64,000 nucleotides of DNA from Castanea sativa (lineage: Eukaryota > Streptophyta > Magnoliopsida > Fagales > Fagaceae), in contig NC_134019.1 of assembly GCF_040712315.1 (NCBI RefSeq), positions 32,923,373-32,987,372 of the forward strand. Direction: 5' to 3'. Made by a program: the position numbers and the translations under genes. Numbering within the stretch: position 1 is the first letter of the stretch; each line of letters begins with the position of its first letter. The notes beneath the pieces are model-generated. The model did no database searches and was not told the origin of the DNA. It saw only the letters and a list, made by a program, of their open reading frames with translations. This document shows positions 14,001 through 24,028 of the stretch, in pieces.

Positions 14001-14371
14001 ATAATCTTCACAATGGAATTAGTTTTAACTCAGTTTGACAGCCAGATCAAAATTAGGGTTTTCGGGCCCACTCGGGATTGACTTCAGGTCAAACTTGTTA
14101 AAATATCTGAGAAGCTCGAGTTTGATGTAAACCTATGAAAAATGTTGTTTTGTGAGAGTTTTGACCTCGTTTGACCTTTGGTCAAACCTAGGGTTGACTA
14201 GGGGCATTTTGACCATTTTAGCTAAAAAAACACTTCAGGTGCTTCGATGCCCAAACGGGTTGTGCCATGTTGTTCTGGATGTTCTCGCAGCCCCATGGAG
14301 AAAAAAAAATATTTTTGGATTTTTTGGGGTCTGGCTCGCAAATTGAGGGCAGAAAAAATATGGTATCAACA
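11081..14371 (-). mobile_element. LTR D, 3.29-kb solo LTR with ACTAG target duplication
   Basis: The element starts TGTTGA and ends TCAACA, perfect 6-bp inverted termini, and is flanked by ACTAG at 11076-11080 and 14372-14376. Without it LTR C is continuous (compare AAAACTAGGTGGCGAC in LTR A). No second LTR, primer-binding site or gag/pol is inside, so it is a solo LTR left by recombination between two LTRs. Minus orientation is inferred from a TATA box at 13722-13731 (rc CTATAAATAG) and from the GGTGCCTAACACC phrase near 11545 (rc), which follow the same order as in LTR A. The 181-codon and 105-codon ORFs inside are low-confidence shadows. Confidence 0.85.
12900..13430. repeat. Degenerate short-period repeats inside LTR D
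   Basis: Words such as GATCTAAGCATG, GATCCAAGCA, ACATATAAGCATG and GCATAAAACAT recur every 20-50 bp in slightly changed form. The region looks like a decayed minisatellite in the R/U5 part of the long LTR. There is no exact period. Confidence 0.6.
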
Positions 14372-14736
14372 ACTAGGTGTCGACTCCCGACACATTTCCG
14401 TTGTGTCCACAGTGGCAACTCTATTGGGAATAGTGAGTTTAAGTCCTATGTGTCTTATTTCTTAACCTTGATAAAAACTATTTCAATACTTGGTGATGAG
14501 TGGGAAGATGGAAAGCTCTATTTAGGCCTAAATCTTCTGGAGTTCATTTCACCAACTCACAATTGGTGCCATCGCCTATAATGGGCTTTGAGTACATTAA
14601 AGGTTCGCTACCAATCCACTATGGGGTCCACTTAGGCCCTCGGTTGGAATCATAGCCCACCAAGTTGTGAGTGACCTACTTATCTATCCCTTTAACCTTA
14701 GGGAGCCTACCTACACTAGAGATATCCTAGTGTGGC
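14372..14736 (+). mobile_element. LTR C right end, primer-binding site and leader
   Basis: After the second ACTAG, LTR C resumes and ends with TGTCCACA at 14404-14411. Two bases later TGGCAACTCTATTGGGA (14413-14429) is a typical primer-binding site, complementary to a tRNA 3' end (which tRNA I cannot say). About 300 bp of leader follow. The sequence then changes abruptly, near 14730-14740, into the minus-strand gag, so the rest of the LTR C element has been deleted. LTR C is therefore a 5' LTR. Confidence 0.75.
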
Positions 14737-15657
14737 ATCTTCTTCATTCTTTCTCTAGTTTGCCCATCAACCCCTTTGCGGTTAAGGCATCTTCTCCATT
14801 CATATACTTCTACGCTTTGAACAGTAGGTCCATCATTGAAGTTAGTGGAGTCTTCCCTAAAGAGAAGACGAGATCAAGATCATTGATCCCTGCTTGGAAA
14901 GTCATAATTATCACCTGTTCATCAGTCTCATCAATCTCTAACACCACTTTGTTGAAACGCTTCACATACTCCCTTAAGGTTTCCCCATCTTGCTGCTTTA
15001 TAATCAGCAGATACGAAGTGGGCCTTTTATGCCGTTGGCCTCTAATAAGATTTTGGACAAAAGAATCGCTCAACTGCTCAAAGTTTGTAATTGATGATGC
15101 AATCAATTTACTGAACTATACCCTTGCAACTCCTTTGAGGGTGGCTAGGAATGACCTGCAGATTACCTCGTCCAGGGTTTGCTGGAGATTCAATATTTTT
15201 TGAATGCCCCTATGTGATCTAGGGAATCCTTGGTACCGTTGTCGACCTCCACCTATGGAAGGTGAAATTTAGGAGGTAGAGGGCACTCCAAAACATTGGC
15301 GGTGAAGGGTGAATCTATTCTTTTCATCATGTCGTTAAGATTCATGGTTGTCTTTCCTTTCATGGCATTTTTCATTTCATCCAACTCCTTTCTCATACTT
15401 TTCATCATTTGATTATTTCTATGAGTTAACTGTTCAATACGCTCAAAAGTCTTTCTCCTGCTATTTCCTAGGCTATTGGCTTCGTTGTCATTATGATTGC
15501 GATTATGTCGTGCAAAGGATGTATTACTGCCTTCGGGATGCACTCATTGTTTCAAGTCTTCATTTGGCTTCATCAGCTCCTTCACATTGGCTGTCAATGC
15601 TTGAATTTGCTGGGCCATTACAACCGGATCTAGTGGTGCAGTTGTAGTTGAATCCAT
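14737..15657 (-). pseudogene. Ty3/gypsy gag pseudogene (minus strand)
   Basis: Gag forms the capsid particle that packages element RNA. On the minus strand a start codon at 15655-15657 opens MDSTTTAPLDPVVMAQQI. A coiled-coil-like polar stretch follows (residues RNNQMMKSMRKELDEMKNAM near 15400). Next come the retrotransposon gag core near 15080-14840 (SFVQNLIRGQRHKR, GETLREYVKRFN, AGINDL) and then KYMNGEDALTAK near 14790. Several stops and at least two frame changes break it, including one between 15253 and 15106. A primer-binding site and LTR E lie directly upstream on the minus strand, as expected for gag. The zinc knuckle region is lost at the junction with the LTR C leader. Confidence 0.85.
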
Positions 15658-15715
15658 GGGCTCCAAGGAACTTTATCAGTAGAGATACAATGGCTTGCTG
15701 CATTGCAATTCATCG

Positions 15716-15733
15716 TCCCCACAGACGGCGTCA
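15716..15733 (-). other. Primer-binding site of the minus-strand gypsy element
   Basis: Minus-strand TGACGCCGTCTGTGGGGA closely matches the common gypsy primer-binding site TGGCGCCGTCTGTGGGGA, with one changed base. It sits 3 bp from the end of LTR E. Confidence 0.85.
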
Positions 15734-15736
15734 AAC

Positions 15737-16232
15737 TGATAAAACAGGAAATTGCCTCGTCATGATGTTCCTCGTCGATGCCTCTAGACGATGATAGTAT
15801 CTTGTCTAAGAGAAAAAGCAATGTAATGAAAGACATCGGTTTGGGGTCCACCAAGGATCTTCTGATGCTTAAGTTAGCTTATCTCTTTAGAAATCAACAA
15901 TGTGTATTGTAGAGTAATCTGTATGTATTATGGATTAGTGTATATGTCCACTTGCTCCTTTTGGCTTTATATAGCCCATTCGTAAGTAAATGCGCAGTTT
16001 GTTGGTTTCCCCTTGCGTTGTGCCTGAGTTGGAGGATTAAATGGCTTAGTAATGGCCATTTAATCTCCTCATTTAATATTTGTAATGGTCATGCAACGGC
16101 GAGGAGAAGACGACTGTAATGGCCTTTCATCCATTCTTCATTTGCCATTAAATGTAGAATTTATATTTGAATTAATCTGTTTACAATCGTCCATATTAAC
16201 AACGCCTCCTTATATTGACGACCATTTTATCA
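15737..16232 (-). mobile_element. LTR E, 5' LTR of the minus-strand gypsy element (496 bp)
   Basis: The ends are perfect 8-bp inverted repeats, TGATAAAA and TTTTATCA. The minus-strand TATA box (rc CTATATAAAG) is at 15965-15974. The primer-binding site abuts the LTR on the gag side. No second copy of this LTR is present in the window, so the element's 3' end was lost or lies beyond position 1. Confidence 0.8.
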
Positions 16233-16432
16233 TTACTCGTCACTAATCACAAATGAGTTGCAGCATTTTGATTTTCTTGCATAAAAAATGTTAACTTAAT
16301 GGGAGAAATTCAAGACGACAAGAATTCTATTAAGTTAGCAGAGACTAGGCTTGGTCAAGTTTTGGGGTTCCAAGGGTGTGATATGGAGAGGATTTATCTA
16401 AAATATGACTGAGTAGACAACCACTCAGTGCG
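16233..16432. other. Spacer between two retrotransposons
   Basis: 200 bp of non-coding sequence between LTR E and the copia element. No feature is recognised. Confidence 0.6.
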
Positions 16433-17509
16433 TGTAAATTTGTGATTTACAACTATGTTTTATATTAGCTTTATTTCATGACAAAAATTGTTGTAGTTGC
16501 ATAATTTTGTTTCCTTGTATTTTTATGGGATTTTACTGTATTGGGTTTAGTATTAAGTTGGTGAAGAATCGAACATAAAATGAAGAATCAGTGGATTTCG
16601 CAACTGTCTCTCTAGAAGCTAACCCACAAAAGAGCCACGCGAGAAGCACATGCTAGAAGCTGAAGAGTTGTGCCAGCTTGGAGGATTTTGTGAGTGTCTC
16701 GTGGATAAGGCCTTCCCGCGAGATACCAGCGAAACTTTTTGCCTGGAGGATTTTTAAGAGTGACTTTCTTACCCTTCACCCATACTATATATACCCTCAT
16801 TACCCACAAAAGTAAGTGAGGCCATTTAGAGAGAAAAACCCTAGATAGGTTTTCTACAACACACACACCCATCTTTTAGAGAGAAAGCTACTAATCCTTA
16901 GTGAGAAATCATCATAGCCTCTTTTCCTTCCCTCTCCCATTACCATACCTTGAGAGGAGATTTGTACCTAAACACAACCCACACTTTTTGAAAGTGTAGA
17001 GAGTGTTTTGGAGCTTGGAAAGTTTTAGGGATTTGCCAAAAGAAGCCGGTGAGGCTTAGCAAATGCAATCGTGCATATTTCAAGATCTGGAAGGCTAAAG
17101 AAGACATGACTTCGTGAAGTCCGTTGGCAACAGGAGCTTGGAGGGCTCAAGTACATTGGGTAGACTAGGCTTGGAGGGTCTTTTGTTATTCATGTACTCC
17201 AACTTTATTCTCTAGTGGATCGATTGACTGCTTGGAGGGCGGCGGAGAGGTTTTTCGCTGAGTTATTCGGTTTCCTCTTCGATAACACATCGTCGTGTTA
17301 TCTTGTGTTTGCATCTCTCTTCCCTTACTCTTGTACTTTACTTTTATTGTTTGTTATTCATGTTTATGCATTAGAGTAGTATCGGTTGTTTGCGCTTCAT
17401 TTATTGTTGTTTTCGCACTTAGATAAGTTAAAGTAAAGGCAATCTAGTCGTAATTTTTTAATTTGGGGTCTAACAACTCTTGTGTTTTTAACACAAATCC
17501 AAGTTTTCA
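16433..17509 (+). mobile_element. 5' LTR of the copia element
   Basis: Starts TGTAAATTTGTGATTTACA, a small palindrome, and ends TTTTCA. A TATA box (TATATATA) is at 16786-16793. It aligns throughout with 21446-22525, with many single-base changes, mostly C/T and G/A. The pair is visibly more diverged than the LTRs of the Tat element at 29249. Confidence 0.9.
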
Positions 17510-17511
17510 AT

Positions 17512-17523
17512 TGGTATCAGAGC
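17512..17523 (+). other. Primer-binding site, initiator-Met tRNA type
   Basis: TGGTATCAGAGC, two bases after the 5' LTR, is the classic Ty1/copia primer-binding site complementary to the 3' end of plant initiator methionine tRNA. Confidence 0.93.
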
Positions 17524-17585
17524 GAGTATACTTGTTTTGGTTTCATTATCTAAGTGTGATCCTTGACTTCTTTGTGTGTATTGCC

Positions 17586-18613
17586 ATGGATAACACTTTT
17601 TATGCTTCTACTGATGTTGTTGATTGTAACATGCCATGTGTTTGTGAAAATGCCTCTATGAGTGTTAATCCTCAATATTGTGATGACATGTTACATGAAC
17701 CTATGGGTGTTTTTATTGAGATTCCAAACATCAAACTCTTGAAGAAAGAAGCTAAGAAGTTTCATAAGAATTTGGGCAAGTTTCATTGTGAAAAAGATGA
17801 TTTGATTGCTAAACTCAATGAATCCAATAAATTGGTTAAAAAGTTTAAGAAACTTGCTGAAAATTCTCTTGAAAAGGTGAAAGAGTTTGAATGTTTGAAT
17901 ATGGACTTGGATGCTAAGCTTGTTTTGTCTAACAAGCTTGTTGATGAGCTAAGATGTGAAAATGAATATCTTAAGATGCATTCCAAGTGTTTGATTGTTG
18001 AACCTATTGCTAAAAATGATGAAAATATTTGTTACAATCATGTTGTGGTACCCGACTTTTTGCCTATTGTGAGTTTTGACTCTAAAGACAAATCAGTGTA
18101 CTTTCTTTTGCACAAAAGTAACCAAAAATTGGAGAGAAAGGCTATTAAGCCAAAGCCTCCGTTTAGGTCTCAACCTAAGATTTGGATGGATCTAAGTTTG
18201 TTCCAACTTGTCACCATTGCGGTGTAATCGATCATATAAGACCTCAATGTCCCAAGTTGAAGAATGAACAAAACATTGTTGCTAGATCCCTCCCTAAAAA
18301 GCCTAATGGACCTAAACCTATTGTTTGTCACCATTGTGGTGCCTTTGGTCATCTTAGACCTCATTACTCTAAGTTTCAAGCACTTAAAAGAATTAAAAGA
18401 AAAGAGAAACTTGAGCATCTTGGAAGTTGTGCTATGAAAGCTAAATTGGTTTTGGGGGAAAATGGTAAGTTGTTAAAGAAATTTGTTGATGTTCTTACCT
18501 CCTTGTCAATGTGCATCTCCAGTTCTCATTCTTCCAACCCTCGTCTCACTTCTCATGAGACACTCATTCCAAACAATCATTTTGTTTTGATGAGGAAGGA
18601 TTCCTATGGTTGA
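17586..18613 (+). pseudogene. Copia gag C-terminal half with two CCHC-like knuckles, frameshifted
   Basis: The first frame opens at the ATG at 17586 (MDNTFYASTDVVDCN) and runs to 18227. Its middle (about residues 45-135) is Lys/Leu/Glu-rich and coiled-coil-like, with LLKKEAKKFHKNLGKF and DLIAKLNESNKLVKKFK. A frame change near 18180 moves the reading to a second frame that ends at 18613 and contains CHHCGVIDHIRPQC, a C-x2-C-x4-H-x4-C nucleic-acid-binding knuckle. A second knuckle, CHHCGAFGHLRPHY, has lost its last Cys. The N-terminal gag core typical of copia is absent, so the ORF is an internally deleted gag. No pol follows. It was probably non-functional already when the element lost pol, though that order is inferred. 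Confidence 0.8.
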
Positions 18614-21430
18614 GCTTTTCCACTTTTGGTCCTTAATCTAATTCTTTCAATCTTTGTAGGACTCTTCATGCATTAGATGTTTCATTGTCATAAATTTGTG
18701 CATCATGCATCTCTTTATATGTATTGTTTTTGTTGTTTTTGCATTTGATCTTACTTTTATGCTTTTGTTTTCTGTGTAAAAATCCAAAAACACATAAAAA
18801 GTGAAAAATTCAAAAAGTTTAATCGTATATGTTTGAGCACATATTACATGTAAGTTTGGCCTAGTACTTTTGTACTAATGGCATAGTGCATTTACGAGCT
18901 TCTTTTATATGCACATCTATCTTTGTGGGACAAATCTTGAAATCTATGTGTGATTGTTGTAAATCGATCTTCAAGCTTGTCATGAATGATTAGTCAATAG
19001 TCTTGTTGGTCTTGATACATGCATAGACTTGTGCTTATATCTTTTCCCATGTTTTGCGTAAAGAGCTCATCAAATGTCAAATCTTGAAAGGAGATAGTGA
19101 GCTGCAAAAGCCGTTGCACATACTAGTATTTGATTAGGAAAAAGGGAAAACAACTTGTATTGAAATGTATGGTGCCTCAAAAAGCTAAAGGCTTACTCAC
19201 AAAGTTGAAATATAAAAAATTTCAGGCATCGATCTCAAAATGAGATGTATGTTGTTCAAAAATGATCAAATGTTATAATTTGTAAAGAAACCAAATGAAA
19301 AACTTTAAAGAAATGTAATCATTTTCTTGTGGGAGATCATATATGTTCATATCTATAATTGAGATAGTCTACTTGACTTAGTACTAGTTGTATATAACTT
19401 GATTGAATTGATCATTGAAACTTCACTCTAAACTAAGGACTATTCCACCTTTGATACTCACACATAACACACAAGACTTTGTTCAATGAATGACTATTTT
19501 ATTTATGTGTTTGTTCATGTTCAAATGTGATGTGTGTGTGCTCAACCTTATGTTGATCAAACCTAAAAAAATTTTGTTCTTTATGTTTGCTTTTGGAAGT
19601 GATTTGTATCACTCATGTTTTTGAAAGTTTTTCAAGTTATTTTTGTGTGAAAAATATGTTTTCTAGGTGTTTTTGTGACCTTTTTTCTCATGTGTAAGGT
19701 CAATTGGGAGTTATATGGTCCAATTCTCAAGTTTTTCAACCTTGGACAGAGAGTTTCGCGAGTAACTTGTGAATAAGGCTTACATGCGAAAAATTTCGCG
19801 AGTAAGGCTTACTCGCGAAACTTCCTGCAAAAATTCCCAGATCAACTTTTTAAAGGGCATTTCGTGGGACATTTGTTTTAAACTTCTCTCATCTTCTCCC
19901 AAACTCCAGTTTTGATGTTTCTACATCAAAGCCCAACTAAATTCAATTGTCTTACATTCCATAAACATCTCTAAGGTAATCTTTAACTCTTTTCATTGAT
20001 TTTGATCCTTAGATTATGTTTTTAAGGGGGGGGTTTATGTTCATAGTTGAGATTTTCTCAAATGGGAGTTAGAAAACTTAATTTTTGTCAATCTTTTTGA
20101 TTGCGCTTTGTTTTAGATGATATTTTGCTTTAGATGTTGGCCCCTTGTGGCATAAATAACATGTATTTCGGCAAGATTTTCATATGTTCTTGCATTGTTT
20201 AACTTGCTTGTGTAGTGTGTGCACTTTAAGTATTTGATAAAATGCCCAAATGGCATTTTCTCGTTGTTTTGGACTCCGATGAGTGCCAAACTTTAGGGAT
20301 CACCATAATTATTCATGTCTATCATGTTTTGATCATTGGTGGTGTGTTTTATACACGTTGACCCATGAGTTCTTATTCATGCATTGGTCATGCATCTCAC
20401 ATGCACACTAGATGCACCTTTGCTGCACACACTCTAACATTTGACATATTTTGCATTCACTCATGCTAGTTAAGTCTTTTTAGATCTTTTAGCACATATA
20501 ACATGTTCTTGTGTCTATGTCATGCCTTGGTCTATACTTTGTTCCATCATCCTTAGCATGTTATGTTTACTTTATGTTTTGTAGTATTGTCTTCTTAAGA
20601 TGTTGTTTTCTTTTATTTGAGTTTCATTTTCTCATTCATTTTGCACCCCTCATGCATCATCTTTTACCCTTGTTCATATTTTCTTTTCTTTTTTCCCTCA
20701 TTCCTCTTGATTCATTTGTCTATTCGTGAAAAAAAAAGGAGTGTATACTGGTGTGTTTCATCATTTCTATATGACTCATGTGCACATTCTTAGGGGGAGA
20801 AATTCTACCTCATGCACATTCGTAGGGGGAGAAAGCCATAGGGGAGATGCATATACTAAGGGTGAGAAGACAACCTTTTTGAGAAAACCTTGTTTTGTTT
20901 GTTTTACTTTATGCTTGTTTTCTCATTGTTTTATGTTGCTTTGAATTACATTTAGTATCTATGCTTTGTTGCTTTCATTGCATCGTGTTTATGTGTTGGA
21001 ACAAACTTGTGCCCTTATTGGATCTTGTATCCTTAATGTAAATACTTTGGTGTTTTGCATTGGTTGTGTGTTGGGCATGCATACATCATTATGTCTTTGT
21101 GCTTTAATGATTGCATGTTTGGATAATCATTTGCTTTGCTATATGATCATTGTAGTCATTTCCATATGACTGTCATGTGTATGATCAAGTTGCTCATTTG
21201 TTTTACATCATGTTTACTTGATCGCATTTTACTTGTTACATTATACTTGTCATTTTATCACTTGATTTACCTTGAGGGTGTAATGCGTTTTGTGCAAGTG
21301 TTTCAGGTTACAAGTATATATATTCCAAGTGCTTCACAGCTTCTAGATTTAGGTGTGAGTGAGTTTTGCCATTGTTCCCAAACTCACGTTTAAGTTTAGA
21401 GTCTGTTATAGGGTGTTTTATCACGGAATA
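18614..21430 (+). other. Long untranslated interior of the copia element
   Basis: No ORF of note and no RT or integrase motif on either strand. T-rich. Around 19755-19835 the phrase TTTCGCGAGTAA and near variants recur, echoing TTTCGC words in the LTRs. G-rich spots with TTAGGGGGAGAAA-like words occur twice near 20790-20830. SIRE-like copia elements often carry a long region of this sort between coding part and 3' LTR. Confidence 0.7.
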
Positions 21431-21433
21431 GCC

Positions 21434-21445
21434 AAAGAGGGAGAT
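21434..21445 (+). other. Polypurine tract of the copia element
   Basis: AAAGAGGGAGAT immediately before the TGTAAA start of the 3' LTR, the expected plus-strand priming site. Confidence 0.85.
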
Positions 21446-22525
21446 TGTAAAGTTGTGATTTACAACTATGTTTTATGTTGGCTTTATTCCATGACAAAAA
21501 GTGTTGTATTTGCATAATTTTGTTTCCTTGTATTTTTGTGGGATTTTATCGTATTGGGTTTAGTATTAAGTTAGTGAAGAATCGAGCATAAAATGAAGAA
21601 TCAGTGGATTTCGCGATTGTCTCGCTAAAAGCTAACCCACGAAAGAGCCACGTGAGAAGCACATGTTGGAAGTTGAAAAGTTGTGCTAGCCTAGAGGATT
21701 TCGCGAGTGTCTCACGGGTAAGGCCTTCCCGTGAGATACCTGCAAAACTCTCTGCCTGAAGGACTTTTAAGAGTGACTTTCTTACCTTTCACCCATACTA
21801 TATATACCCTCATTACCCACAAAAGTAAGTAGGGCCATTTAGAGAGAAAAACCCTAGATAGGTTTTCTACAACACACACACACCCATCTTTTAGAGAAAG
21901 AGCTACTAATCCTTAGTGAGAAATCATCATAGCCTCTTCTTTTTTCCTCTCCCATTGCCATACCTTGAGAAGAGATTTGTACCTAAACACAACCCACACA
22001 TTTTCAGAGTGTAGAGAGTGTTTTGGAGCTTGAGAAGCTTTGGGGATTTGCCAAAAGAAGCCGGTGAGGCTTGGCGGATGCAATCGGGAGTATTGTGGGA
22101 TCCAGAAGGTTAGAGAAGACATGGCTCCGTGAAGTCCGTTGGTAGTAGGAGCTTGAAGGGCTCAAGTACATTGGGTAGACTAGGCTTGGAGGATCTTTTG
22201 TTATTTGTGTACTCCAACTTTATTCTCTGGTGGATCGATTTACCGCTTGGAGGGCGGTGGAGAGGTTTTTTGCCGAGTTCTTCAGTTTCCTCTTCGATAA
22301 CACATCAGCGTGTTATTTTGTGTTTGCATCTTTCTTCCTTTACTCTTGTACTTTACGTTTATTGTTTGTTGTTCATGTTTATGCACTAGAGTAATATCGG
22401 TTGTTTGCGCTTCATTTACTATTGTTTCCGCATTTAGATAAGTTAGAGTAAAAGTAATCTAGCCGTAATTTTTAAATTTGGGGTCAAAACAGCCCTTGTG
22501 TTTTTAACACAAATCCAAGCTTTCA
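21446..22525 (+). mobile_element. 3' LTR of the copia element
   Basis: Begins TGTAAAGTTGTGATTTACA and ends TTTCA after CACAAATCCAAGC. It matches the 5' LTR base by base with scattered substitutions; the TATA box (TATATATA) is near 21803. The flanking DNA from 22526 is unrelated to the element. Confidence 0.9.
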
Positions 22526-23735
22526 ATGTGTAAGTAATTGCTCTTTAACTACTTCCATTTAGATGGCCAATTAAATTAGAACATTATGATCAAGATGAGT
22601 AAGGAAAAGTATAAAAATATGGGGGTTTAATGAAATCTTAAGATGATTGCCTCAATTTCCTTTATTTTAAATTATTTTTCAGAAGTGCCTCAATTTCATT
22701 TATTAACCTCCAAATTGAGATAATGAAACGGTTTGTTATTGCTGGCAAGAAATATTTGTGGAAAAACAAACCTGTCAGGCGACTTTAGCTCAAGGGCAAC
22801 ACTAAAAAGGAGAGTTCCTCCATTCTAAAAGTATAGATAAAAAGTGGTTTAGTATTTTTTTATTTTTATTTTTTGTTGATGAATGACGTTTAGTTATGAC
22901 ATTATTATTTTTTGGTGTAAATTTACGGGATGGAAGACCTTGAATGCACTCTCCATTATACAAGAAAAGAGGCTGCTAATCAGTCAGTGTCAAGAGATAA
23001 GTGTATAAAATAAAGGAAAAGTTTATAGGTTAGGAAGAAAGCAAAGAAGCGGTAAGTAAATTGGATTCACAACAAAGATTTTTTTTTTTTTTTTTTTTTG
23101 ACTGATACGCATGCACCAAATGGGTATTGAACCAAAACCTTACGCTATCCCAAAAACTTATAAGAGCATGAGGTGCAAGTTTAAGAGGAAAAATTATTAT
23201 TTAAAAAGCTGACATGTATAATAAAAGCATTATTATTTTATTTGAAGAGAGTGAAAGATTCCTCATATGTCTAATCAGATGGAATTTACAATTTTTAATA
23301 TATCGATAAAAGTACCATTCAGTAATATTATTTGTTCACTGAAATATTGTTTAAAAAGGTCTCCAAATCCAATATTCAAATGCCTTAAAATGATAAATAT
23401 AATTCAAACACTCTTTAAAAGGAATTTTCTACCAAACTGTTCTTTGGACTTCTTTCCTAACGTCCGCTCACTCCACCCCGATTGGTAAATCGGTAATACA
23501 AGAAAAAAAAGAAAAAAAAAAAGAAGACATTTTCGTAAAGAAATATGCACGGAATGGTATTTTTAAGGAGGCACCTTCCAGAAGTTTCATTTCCACTTAA
23601 TCACTACTTTTTCCCCTCCGCACGCGACTCCTTGTCTTTATTTCTACTTCTTACTTTTCCTTTCCCAATTCTTCAACGCATCTTCATCTTCATCTTCTTT
23701 TATTTGCTCAGAGAACACAGCTCGCAGAGTCGCAG
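22526..23735. other. Spacer and 5' flank of the TNL gene
   Basis: AT-rich DNA with no ORF of note. It contains a possible SINE remnant at 23079-23170. From about 23580 it becomes CT-rich (many TTC/TCT words), as in plant 5' untranslated leaders. I infer that transcription of the TNL gene starts around there, but no clear TATA box was found. Confidence 0.5.
23079..23170 (-). mobile_element. Possible tRNA-derived SINE remnant
   Basis: A 21-base T run at 23079-23099 reads as poly(A) on the minus strand. Some 25 bp upstream on that strand is GGTTCAATACC (23123-23133), which fits a pol III B box. No convincing A box and no target duplication were found, so this is tentative. Confidence 0.3.
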
Positions 23736-24022
23736 GTATCATCTCAAATTCTATCTTCTGATCATTTTCCATTTCATCTTCTCTTAGTTTAGCCGCTAGA
23801 CTAGACTTTTATGATATGATTGATTATTATGATTTTTGCTGTTAATATTTTAAAGCTCTGCTTTCTTGTTGTAAATTTACAATCTTTCTTGTTGTGTTTA
23901 TTTTTTTAGGGGTTAATTTGTTGATTGGGGTGAATGAGTTGAAGAGTGAAGACTAGTCAATTACGCGTTGTCTATATTCTCATTTCATCACATCTTTGTT
24001 CTTCCCATTCTTCTGCTGGTAG
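23736..24022 (+). other. Probable 5'-UTR intron of the TNL gene
   Basis: GCAG|GTATCA at 23735/23736 and CTGGTAG|ATTC at 24022/24023 would remove 287 bp of T-rich DNA just before the start codon at 24029. This is inferred from consensus only; cDNA is needed. Confidence 0.4.
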
Positions 24023-24028
24023 ATTCTA

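Larger units (their letters stand above)
16433..22525 (+). mobile_element. Non-autonomous Ty1/copia element, whole unit
   Basis: Two LTRs of 1077 and 1080 bp bound a 3.9-kb interior with a primer-binding site, a broken gag and a polypurine tract but no protease, integrase, RT or RNase H. The flanks are GTGCG (16428-16432) and ATGTG (22526-22530), which could be a target duplication changed by two transitions. The layout resembles SIRE-like copia elements: a long LTR, the tract GCCAAAGAGGGAGATT and a long untranslated 3' interior. Movement would need proteins from a relative. Confidence 0.85.

Noticed and set aside
14667..15203. 178-codon plus-strand ORF
   Set aside because: It is antisense to the recognisable gag core on the minus strand and has no motif of its own.
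17463..17585. Upstream part of the copia gag frame
   Set aside because: It lies in the 5' LTR and across the primer-binding site. The ATG at 17586 is the more sensible start.
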